A DNA stretch of 64,000 nucleotides from Diploscapter coronatus (lineage: Eukaryota; Nematoda; Chromadorea; Rhabditida; Rhabditidae). A program made the translations under genes and the position numbers. Positions within the stretch are counted from its first letter, which is position 1, and each line of letters opens with the position of its first letter. Positions 33,421 through 43,900 of the stretch are shown here, piece after piece. The stretch is from contig OZ038422.1 of NCBI GenBank assembly GCA_964036155.1, positions 3,681,201 to 3,745,200 on the forward strand. The letters run 5' to 3'. The notes under the pieces were generated by a model. It made no database searches, was not told the origin of the DNA, and saw nothing but the letters and a program-made list of their open reading frames with translations.

Positions 33421-35619
33421 ATGTCTATCAGCAAGACTGTTTCAACTAGGGAAACTGAATATTCACGGGCGAATATTGATCTACAATGTAGCAAAGTCGG
33501 AGAATATTCCTTTGATTCGAGCAGGTAAAAAAAGTTCTGAAATTTTCTGCTTAGTATAACTTGATAGAATTATAATATCATTTAAATTCGGGCTATTTTA
33601 CAGTGACAGTGCCCTGAAATTTGAGAAAGTTTTGATCTGATCTGGCAAAATTTCGCTTTACGTTTTCAGAAGGATGCACTTGGACCGTCGCTCAATTCGA
33701 TATCTCAACCAATCGGCAATCAGTAGCCGTGAGCTCATTGGGTTCGATCTGAATAAGGGCTATGAGTCATACGTAGATAAGGTGAGCAAATCGAGTCAAA
33801 ATTGCTGATAGACAGGAAGTGACCACGCAATGATAAAGGCTCTTAGGAGTACCACGAAGGCAACATCGATGTGATGCTGGATTGGCTCTCGAAGAAGTAT
33901 CCAAGCGGAGGGAAGCTGAAGAATGCAAGACTATTAGATTATCATAGAAAAAGAAACCCACCATTTCATTATCTCGACTATCTGCTAATTTAGAGAAAAT
34001 AAAATAACACTACCAAACTTTAAGCTTGATGAGGCTCCCAGATTTATAATATCTCTCTAAAGGCTAAAAGAGATGATGATGGAATCAATTCAGCTCCTCG
34101 GCAACGTCGACTTCGTCTCGTTCCGCGGTGTCCTATCTCGGATCGCTCAATCACCCTGCACTCCTTTTGAGTGGCGGTTTTTGGCGATCCGTAAATACGA
34201 CGTCATCTTTCTTCTCGAAATACCGGCTGAGAGTAAAAACAGCAATAAATCTGCGTACGAATTTAGGCTATCTGGAAAACTAATTGCAATAGTACTATAA
34301 TTACAAAAAAAATAATATGAAAAAGACCTTTCCTACCAAACTAATTTTATTTCGCATACAGGGAGATGCAACTAGTTTTTTTTCCAAGTTGACCAATTTC
34401 AGCTGTTTTAGCATATGAAGATTGTCTTTCAGTGAAGCAGAAGAAGGACTTCAATGGTATCGTGGATTCAAGTTCGAGCAGATGATAACGTGTGCGAAGG
34501 ATGGAGTGAGAATGACTGATGGAATATAAAAGCTAACCTTGAGATTTAGACGCCATCAAACCCAACTGATCCTGTGAACAGAAACGAAGAATTCGCCGCA
34601 GTTTATCGAACTGAGCTTGGGAATTCGTCTGGGAAGAAATTTTCGCTGTACTACGCTGCTGAGATTGATGCCCTAGATCGAAGTAAGCCTTTTGAAAGCG
34701 GAATTGATAACCAAAAAACATCGTCATCGAATGGAATAACATGGATAGATGCCTACACCAAATTTGGAATTCTTCTCATGCCTAGGGTGCACTTGCATCA
34801 TACAGAAAGAAGTTGAATGTATTGACCATACAAACGAAATCATAGTCAGAAATATCATCTCGAAAATTTCTTTTATTAAAATGCAAAATATATTCGAGAT
34901 ACAAATTCTATTAAAAACACGAAGGGGATGGGTGAAATTGGGTTTCTGGCGATGTTCACCCTAGGTTTGCTTATTCTATATCTACTTCTTTATGATTCGC
35001 TAAGGAAAAGCTATTTTTCACAATTAAATTTAGACGACAATATTCTCGAAATGAAAGTGATGAAGGGTGCCATCGATGACGAAAAATTCTTGAAGAACGC
35101 AGCTAGAAGACACTACGTTCAAGGAGCCCTCGCTATGGTCAAGAAGATCCACTTTGGACAGAGAGACGATAGTGGGAAAATTGCGAGTGTAGGATTTTTA
35201 AAAAAAATTTTTACTTAAAAAGAGATCACTAAATCATTTGGGTATCCTCGAACTTCATAATCATGTCAATTCTGTCAAAAAAGAATGATCTCTTGACATA
35301 ATCTTTTTCTCCTTTAACATAACGACTAATTTGAGCCATTTTTCAGATCACAGAAGCGACGCTAGACTCATTAGCGACAAGGTCGAAAATGAACCCGAAA
35401 GCTTGTTGGGCGGTGCTCCATTCTGTTCTGAATCAAGTCAAGGAAATCCTGGTCAATGACGGCGATACCTGCAGAGTAGTGAGATCATCGGGTAAATTCA
35501 AAAAGTTGCGACAGTTGATAAAGAAAAACGACTTAGGTTACAACGGGAATGTCGAGATAAGAAAGCCAGGGAATTTCAATGATTTCCTCAATTATGATCT
35601 CCTGAAGAAGTTCACCTAA
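33421..35619 (+). CDS. DXO/Rai1-like protein, tandem copy C (active-site motifs intact)
   Basis: Exons: 33421..33524, 33670..33781, 33847..33924, 34094..about 34232-34266, 34433..34505, 34550..34682, 35034..35188, 35347..35619. About 355-366 residues. Exon lengths 104, 78, 133 and 155 are identical to copy A. It keeps all the motifs I can check: GFDLNKGYESYVDK, VDFVSFRGVLSRIAQSP, LYYAAEIDALDR (ExD), ILEMKVMKG (ExK), RRHYVQGAL (Gln) and the terminal EIRKPGNFNDFL. It is therefore the best candidate in the array for a working decapping exonuclease. Two oddities: exon 3 ends at a GC donor (33925-33926), exactly where copy A has GT; and the exon 4 to 5 junction is unclear. The homologous donor reads GAGAGTAAAA, one G short of the phase-2 GAGAG|GTAAA expected, so either a GC donor at 34267 is used or the site is damaged. 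A 45-nt stretch (35492-35536) looks like an optional in-frame intron. Confidence 0.72.
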
Positions 35620-36095
35620 TCATGATCAACGTGCACAACTATCTCATAATTTATTTATTCTAAAAATTTTGTCGAAGTAATTTATTCGTGTGAAAAATTA
35701 CAAACAAAAAAAAAACTATGTATAGTAGCAGACAAGTATCCGGTCATTTAGGAAATTTCGAGTGCTTGATTTTGACATTTGTGATGGTCTAATCGGTATG
35801 AAATTTCGCTCAGATAAAGTGGCTCCACCAAGAACTTTAAAAATGCTCAGTTATAATTGGGTTGGGTCATCGCAAGCGTCGAAATCAGTCAGCCGCTTAA
35901 ATTTCGAATTATTTCTGGACTCATTTTTTTACCAATTGTTTATAAAAAACCATCAAATTCAGTTAATCGTCGTTAGTTTCAAATTTCCGTTCCGATATAA
36001 ACAATTTCCCGTGGTCACAATTTTTTATGAGCGCTTTTCTTTCCGGAATAAATATTTTCAAATTCTTTGATTTAGTTCGCTTTTCAGATCAGAAA
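35620..36095. other. Intergenic gap
   Basis: About 480 bp, AT-rich, ending at TTTTCAG (36081-36087), just before the ATG of the next gene. No other feature is seen. Confidence 0.45.
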
Positions 36096-36859
36096 ATGAG
36101 CTACTCCACATTATTTATTGTCTGTTTGGTTTACGCGATTATTAACATTTCACTTGGAAATGAATATATTTTTGTAAGCATGGAATATTTTATCATCAGT
36201 CTTGTTTTGTTTATAGGAAGATCTCGAAGCCGATTTCTTGGATCGAAAAATGATAAAAATCGAGAAAATAATTAAAAATGATACGAACTTTCACAGGGAT
36301 GCTGTCACCAGAAATGCAACTGTAGAACTTAGTCGTTTTTTTTTTCAAAAACCAGAAACAAAGTTTAGATCAAAGCTTGCAAGACGTTCATTACTGACGT
36401 CGAAAAAGCTGGTGGGAAAGTTGTGCGATCGGTAAATTATGACTTAAATCTTAAATAAGTTTCACATTTTCTGATACAATTTTCAGTGATTTTCCAAGGA
36501 AGTGATTTGCTTATAAAGATTCTTTCAGGTTGACTTCAGCAGGCTCGAAAACGAAATTTTGAGGCATTGGTTGAAGTATTCACTTTTATCGGTGAATGAT
36601 TACAAAAAGAAGGCACGCTTAATTCTTTCAAATTTGGTGAATTTTCGAAATTGCAGATAAAGGAATTCTACCCGGCTCTGATTCCCCATGAATATCAGGA
36701 CAAAGTGAATACGATTGCAATAAGCATTCAAACCATCACGGTAATTTCATTTTTTTACTTAATTTTTTTCGAAATAATTTATTCCAGAACTATTTACAAG
36801 ACGTAACAGACGTTGAAGGAAACCAACCCATAGACCTATTTCAGAATCTTGCCTTGTAA
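36096..36859 (+). CDS. Secreted helical protein, family unknown
   Basis: Best model: 36096..36173, 36217..36411, 36529..36591, 36657..36740, 36788..36859, all phase 0, 163 residues. Exon 1 is a signal peptide (MSYSTLFIVCLVYAIINISL). The mature part is charged and probably helical (EDLEADFLDRKMIKIEKII; VDFSRLENEILRHWLKYSLL; HEYQDKVNTIAISIQTIT) and ends DLFQNLAL. There are no cysteines in the mature chain of this model. Two junctions are uncertain: exon 2 could instead run on to a stop at 36435, and exon 3 could extend to a GC donor at 36613. The general form recalls small secreted nematode proteins, but I recognise no domain. It is the last plus-strand gene before the convergent pair. Confidence 0.55.
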
Positions 36860-37023
36860 TTCTCAAGAAAGTTTTTTAAATAGATAATTTCTCATAATTG
36901 TAGTCCCTTTTCTTCTCGTAGATATTTCAGAACCTAAAATTTGCCTCTTAAATTTTTGTTAACATTTTTTAAACCTGGTATTTCAACGCTTCTCCCTTTG
37001 TTGAGTCCAGCGGTGCAGGACTG

Positions 37024-38675
37024 CTAATATAAATTTGTATCTGAAATTTCGCAGTTTTTAAAACCTTCAAATTTTGTCACATTTTGAGAGAATGTCTCGT
37101 AGGCTCCTTTCTGTAGACTTATTCTGTGAGCAACAGTTTTTCCGTCCGTCCGATATCGATATCCATCCGATCCAAAGTGGTTTCCAAATGCTTCAAGCAA
37201 AATAGAGTGCGGATTGTACTGAATTTTCATGTTCAATTGATGGTCTTTACAATAATCAAACTGTAATTGATATCCTGTCCGATGTTGGCGGCTCTAGATT
37301 CAATTTTCGGTATCCGTCGACAACCTAAAGCGATTGAGGTCTTGACAAGCAATATGGTCTTCATTGGTAAAATGTATTAAAGAAGAATAACTGGATCAAG
37401 GTGTGTTTCATCTTTTAGAAAACAATTTAGTAATTTAACCTCAACTCTATTTCTATAAACAAACCGCTTCAACGATGTCATCTCGAGCAACCTCCTTAGC
37501 ATCTTCAGGGTCGACTGCTTGATTGTCCACTCCACAAGTTGGCTCGCAAAATGTCCAGTGGATTGGTGGAGAAACTGTCAGATTCCAGTGCAGCTTGCTA
37601 TTCTGAACCTGAAAACGCAAACCTTCGAATCTTCAAAATCGAAATATTTTGAATAAAACTCACTTGCTGTTGAATTGATGGAGTCGTGAATGAAGCCAGC
37701 TTCAGAGGCCGGAACAAATCGAACAACGACGCTTGAAGACGAGATTTGGCTTCACTTGTGTGGATTACTGTATCTCTGAAAGCAATTTTGAGTTTACTGG
37801 ACGTTTATAGATAATTCTCATGAGTTTCGAAGATTGCGTTGATAAATTTGCTTTTTCTCGAAATGGTTCACTTTTTGTTATTTTTAATATTTCAAGAAAA
37901 TTGATTCCTAAATTTAGTTTATTTTATTATTATGCTTCGGCCATTCGGAAATGTGGCAATGTCGCGACTTGACGAAATAGGGTTAATGGTGAGGAAAGTG
38001 TAGGGAAAGGCTCTCTCGCTCCTGCCTACTATCTCGTCAAGTTGCGACGTTGCAGCATTTGCGGATTTCGGTGTTTTTTCTACCACCACTGATCGAAAAA
38101 ATGATCTCTAATATGTGCTCACTTTTGCATTCCCAGAGTCGTTCCAGATCCAGACCCAATATCGCTCCAAGCATAGTCTTCCGCTAAAGGCGCCAAATCC
38201 CCGGGAGGCGCGGGAGGAGCTGCGATCTCATTTGTTGGCGCGGCGAATTGGGCAGGTTTGATCTCTAAAATGACTAGAGGTTAATTTACCAATTTTTTAC
38301 GAACTTCACACATTTTGAAAGTAAAATTTTGTAGGTAATATTCTGAGATGTTTACTATGAAATATTCAAATGTATTCTTTTTTGTAGATGAATCATCAAC
38401 CATCCAAATTTAGTGCATTTTTATTTCTGCACGTTGCCACCTCGAGAAAATGCGACCTTGTAATTTTCAATTGAAATTCCACTTCATTCATTCGTTTCAT
38501 TAACTCGTCGTTAATCGACAAAAACGTGGTCATTGTGGTTTTCGATTGTGAAGTGTGGTCGATCTTGAACCTCAGAAAACCTATGAACAAAAGTAATAAA
38601 CTTACGAATAGCTGGAGCACAGGAAAATATTGTCGGTAGAAGAGAGAGTAAATTGATGAACGAATAATGGTGCAT
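37024..38675 (-). CDS. Secreted protein with Pro/Ala-rich segment, family unknown
   Basis: Five exons (complement): 37024..37260, 37465..37608, 37664..37775, 38123..38264, 38606..38675; all phases agree, 234 residues. It opens with a signal peptide (MHHYSFINLLSLLPTIFSCA), then a Pro/Ala-rich stretch (FAAPTNEIAAPPAPPGDLAP), a middle region (HTSEAKSRLQASLFDLFRPL) and a C-terminal region with scattered cysteines (HWTFCEPTCGVDNQ; FDYCKDHQLNMK; FKNCEISDTNLY). The four to five cysteines suggest an extracellular disulfide-bonded fold. No family is recognised. It converges on the preceding gene with 164 bp between stops, and intron 2 carries an inverted-repeat element. A GT microsatellite sits at the start codon side (38676-38686). 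Confidence 0.7.
37938..38071. repeat. Near-perfect inverted-repeat (MITE-like) element in intron
   Basis: The left arm 37938-37980 (CGGCCATTCGGAAATGTGGC... ending CTTGACGAAATAG) is mirrored by the right arm 38029-38071 (starting CTATCTCGTCAAGTTGCGAC), about 43 nt each with a few mismatches, around a 48-nt centre. It lies in the intron between exons 2 and 3 of the secreted protein gene. The GACGAAATAG arm end is shared with the element in nuclear receptor 1 (GACGAAATGA). Confidence 0.75.
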
Positions 38676-40638
38676 GTGTGTGTGTGTCTGATAGAATTTA
38701 TAATAATGAAGTTATCTTTCGAAAAATCAGTTCAAATGATGAGAATAGTCGACTTTTTCAGAATAAATGAGGCTGCAATTTTTCGAAACATAATTTGTAT
38801 GTTAAAATATATATCGAAAAGAACAAATTACAAAAATGCTCGTTGAATATCGTACAGCTTGAAACTTATATAATTGAAGACCAAGGGATACTGAATGGTC
38901 CGATCACATTCTGCGCACAATGCACAATGACCTACCAAAATGCCGTATAGTTGTATAGTTGCATATTCATTGAAGAACGTTTATGGCTTTGACAACAATC
39001 TAAGCCGATCTTTACATTGTTGTGCAATATTTTCCTAAAATCGATTGGATGAGTTTCAAATATCACAAAGTTGTATCAAATTTTTGAAATGCTATAATGA
39101 TGTATGCAATTGGAATATTTTCAAAAATATGAATAAATCACAACGACTTTTTAAAGTAAAAAAAAAAAAATACTGGATAAGCGTTAAAATATCGCCCATT
39201 TTCTCTTTCAAATAGTACACGCTCATTCCGAAACTATTTTTATGGCTTAGTAAATACTTACCAATAAAATCCATCCAATTGTTCCATCAAAAGTTTATCA
39301 GTTTCAAAAATCGTCCGTGTTGAATTACGGTCGAACAAAATCGATGTGATCACACGTAAGATGAAATAATTTTTAATATGGAATATTCCTTCAGCTCTTT
39401 TCTAAATTCATATTCCCAGGAATCTTCGGATTTCTCGTGCAACATCTTCTCGTCTATAGGAGATTGACCTCTGGGGAGGTGTGACTGTAAAGAGGGACAT
39501 GAAATAGAGATAGAAAGGTGTAGCATAGACTCATGAAGAAGGAAATTAGACGGGACGAGAAAATAAAAAATAAGAAGAAAGGGCAAAAAAAACGAGGTGA
39601 ACGAACATAGGTTTGCACTTGTTCGAATACTCCGCAAGGACTCCATTCATTCGGCTCATTTCTGTATTTCCTTTTCTTACTCTGTTAAGCCTTCCAATAG
39701 CTGTTTGTCGTACCAATTTCTTGATATTTTAGATACGTTTTAAAATTTCTTTGGATTGATGCGTTCAAAATAATTCTACTCGGTTCATGCGCATTCCTCT
39801 AAAACCTTTAAAAATATGAAACTTGTAATGAGTAATTGTTTCCACTTTTTTAGCTTGTCGAACCTCAAAAATATTTTTAAATTCTCTTTTCACTTCTCTC
39901 GATCTCTTCACCATTTATCACTAGCATGTGAAATTCTCTGACATTTTACTTCATTTCGAGGCACAGAACACAACTCATTTATTATTGATTTTATTGAAAC
40001 CCCTTCGTCATTAATCTCTGATCTATCCATAATCATTTTCAACAATAATTCCGTTAAGCTTTCATCGTAACTTTTCCCTACGATAAGTGTCAAACGCTCA
40101 AGTGGAACTCGTTAAAAAAAAGTATGTGAATGAGGAACGAGACGAGAAGAATGTCCGCTGTTCGTCTTTCTCGGCTCAAGAGATTACGAATGCAACGCGA
40201 ATTGAGCAGGAAGTGTCGGGGGTTTTAAACTGAAGCTGATATTTGATGTGACTTTTTTCAAAAATATCCTGGCCTTTCTAAAATTAATAAGTTTCATTTT
40301 TTTTTTATAGATTTCTGTGAATTGAAAGATCAGCCAATATAAGGAACAATTTCTCAACGAAAAAACAACAGCAACAGTATTCAGCATTTCTAGTCACTTG
40401 GGTACAGTTTTCAGATAATCTCAATCCTTCATTCAATTTGAGCTCATTAGTGTCTAAATATCTAGAAATCAAGTATGATATCATCCCAGAACCAATTTTT
40501 ATTACTCTTCTTCTGCACACTAAATCAATAGTACCAAGCAAGTATAATTTACCAATCTAACAAACAATCTATCTCTGTAGTTTGATGATATGATACTATC
40601 TGCACAATAATTCCTATCGATTGAATGATCGCCCTTGC

Positions 40639-40907
40639 CCTTTCCAGCAATATCATATCTGGCAGAATATCAATTGATAACTACTATTTCTTTTCCAAAT
40701 TGGTATAACCACTTTATTTCATGGCTTCGCAAAGATATGGAGCTTGAATGCATTTTGAAAAAAACCAAAAAACTAGACATATTTAGGCTAATCTCAGTTA
40801 CAATTTTTGACTCTTTTGTAATCAAAACTCTTCCTTCACACAAGCCAGTGTCATATTTTTCTGAATATCAATCGATCATAACTATTTTCTTCTGCAGATT
40901 GGCATAT
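40639..40907. repeat. Diverged direct repeat within an open frame
   Basis: 40639-40706 and about 40837-40907 share CAGAATATCAAT-GAT with flanking TCATAT and TTGG(T/C)ATA. The spacing is a multiple of three, and in the plus frame both halves read as SYLAEYQLITTISF and SYFSEYQSIITIFF. It could be a duplicated noncoding segment. Confidence 0.4.
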
Positions 40908-43900
40908 AGACGGCTCCCTCTATGTGCTCTTTTAATTTGTACAGGTGCACGTTCTCAAATTCTCCTTTCTCTAGTGTTATCAGTTTCATTTTCAATTCTC
41001 TACCTTCAGACTCATTGGAATTATTGTCTAAAATTGATCAGCACATCAATTTGTAGGGATACCAGTATTTCATATATTTTTAAAGCCTGATCTTCACTCT
41101 TGCTCTACTAAATCTGAATCTTCAGTACTTCTGCAATTCTGATCTTCATTCCAACTAAAAACTCTGATGATATTTACTATTCTGCAAAAGTAGAGCTGTA
41201 TAATTCCCCGCAACCCATTTCATACCTGCGTTCACATTCTCTCTCATCTCTTACCGTCTTATCTGTAACTCCCTTGTCTCTGTCCTCTGCTTGCACTTTA
41301 ATATATCTCCTCCCTACTTCTCAATTCTTTCTCGCCCGTTCGACCATTGGTCTCATCATTTAGCGCTCTCTTTATTTCTCATTCTTCTTCCCCTTTCTTT
41401 TTATTTTTTTCTCTCTCCTCATTATTTCTCTTCCCCTTCCTCTCTCCCTCTCTCTCTCTTGTTCTCGATTCGCAGTTCTGTCGCTACAACGCCTGACTTT
41501 TTCTTTTCCTTTATAATTTTTCGCACTATTTCTCCGACTTTCTTTCTCCAATTCTCTCCTCCATAGCATTGTTTATCAAACTATTTCCTCAGATTATTTC
41601 TCTCCTTCTTTCTCCCCCTCTATCAATCGATTTCTACTCTTCGTGTTTCTTTTGCCTCTGTCTCCTTTCTTTCCTTCCTTCCTTCCGTCACCAATCTCAT
41701 TTTCATCAACGTGCATCTTCGCCTTTGGCTTTAATCCATCTAGAGAGCGTGTTATATCAATCGTTTTTCGTAGATTGTTTATTACGGTCATTAGACTAAA
41801 ACTGAATAATTTTGAATAGGATTCTAGAGTGATTAATTTTAATATTGAATCCTATGAGGTATGGCCATTATATTAAGAATGAAAATAATAACGATCTTAT
41901 CGGAATTAAAAATCTTCAATCTTTGACCTTCCATTAGATCTTAAGAATTTCTTCTCTTATTCAAACTATTTGGCGACGTTCCCTATTCTTGCTTTATCCG
42001 AACTTCTTGTTTCATTCGCACCCACGAAATGTCCATAAACGTTTCCCCCCTAAAGGCAGTTGGTGTGTATATTTCGCTTTCATCCTGTATCTGGCAATTC
42101 TATCTGCCCTTTTTATGGGCATAATCGCGCATTCCCACTTTCGGATCCACTTCTTCACTATGGCAGTTTTGATTGGTCTAATTCTGTTGAAACACATTAT
42201 TCCTCGGCAAAAAGAGATAGTTCAGTGAAACAATTTAGTTTTTTCGCCATATTTTATCATCCACATAGAATATAACTTTGTTTTAACTATTTTTAATCCT
42301 ACCTGTAGAAAAAAGTACGAATCGATTCTGAGTATGCCGTCAATCCCTATCAGTTTTTCATAGGGGCGTATCTTGTTTTAGTGTAAATCGATCTCTCGAT
42401 ATTCTAGCTGTTACAATATTGCAACTTGGCAAAATTTTCATTCAACATGATACGGAAAACAATGATAGCTGGCAGTATCAGAGGGATCAGTAATGTGTGT
42501 TATTGGCTTTGAATGAAACCAATGTAACCGAAAAGGCTACGTTGTTGAAATAGCGGAAGTTGTGGGTAATCTAGGCTAGTGGCAGATTGATAGCATGCCT
42601 CATAAGTGTTGATCTTCGTTTTTTACTACCCTTGAATTTTTTGTTTGTATCTCAATTTCAGATTTTCAGTCAAAATATTTTATCAAAATATTCCACAGAA
42701 ATCAGAAAATAAGCCTGGCGCTAACTTATCATGATCAATTTTATTTCATGTTTTGATTTTTGGTTTCATCCCTATTTAATAATTGATGTAATGAATTGAT
42801 GAAAAGCTCTTGTAGCTTATCTATCGATCACCCATGTTCCCCATCTCAATAGCAATATTGTCTTTTCTACAGCCATTTTCTGCCAGCATTTAGACTATTT
42901 CTTCTCTCTTCTCTTCTCCTCTAAACTTCAGCTTCATGTCTTCGTCGACTTCTAGTTTTTCCCTATCGTCTTCTTGCCTTTTTCCCATCCTATCCATCTC
43001 GTTCCCTTCCACCTCATTTTCGTCCCAATCTTTCTCTCCTTTTCCTTCCAGCGTCTCTTTCCCTCCCACTATTTCCAGCTTTTCTCCGATTCCCTACAGT
43101 CTTTCTAATTATCTGGTGCACTCATAATATTTCACGTTCTTTTCCTCGTATGGTATCTTTCCTCTCTCCAAATTTCCCACTTGTTCGATTCTTTTCCTCC
43201 CACGCACTCATATTCTTCACACTATTTCCAGTTTTTTCCTTATTTCATGCAGATTTTCTAATTCTCTTCAGACCTCTTCATATTCTCTGATCTTTCCCCG
43301 ATTGGTGATTTTATTCCGGGCTTTCGCTTTCACGGCGATTTCGTCTGGGCCTTATGCGCGTCGAATAACTGTAAGCCAATTATCGATTTCCGCACGCACG
43401 TTTTAGGTGTTTGTAATCGACTGTTTTTTCCTCTCTATACTCCTAATATCCACTCGATAAATCTGCCGTTATTTAATGGCAACATAGCTTCTTGGTAGCG
43501 TGAAAAAGTAGATGAATGGGAGAGAATCTCTGCCATGTAATGTCCAACTTACAATAGTTTTGACGTCACTACTTTATTATTATGCTCCCTTATTAGTAGC
43601 GATCAAGTACAAGTGGTTTTTAATTCAGCTTCTGCTTCCGAGGATAGCATATCACGCGTCATTGTTAGTCATATCCTAATTGAATCAGTAACAATACCAA
43701 ATTTTTAAAAAATGTGAAATGTGATCTCCAATTTTGCACGTATGGAACAATTACGCTACTGATATTTCCTGGAATTAGACTTCAAAGTGAACAATGATGA
43801 TAATTTTACCTTATGCTTTAGCCATAATTTGTGACCTATTGAATTCGATGCTCAAATGCTACAATTAACCCATTAGATTTTTAGATCGCCTCATAACTTC

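Noticed and set aside
39350..39646. 98-codon minus-strand frame with hydrophobic start
   Set aside because: Composition-driven, no splice sites or recognisable domain.
41989..42228. 79-codon frame with transmembrane-like helices
   Set aside because: T-rich DNA readily yields hydrophobic frames; no conserved motif, acceptor or polyadenylation support was found.
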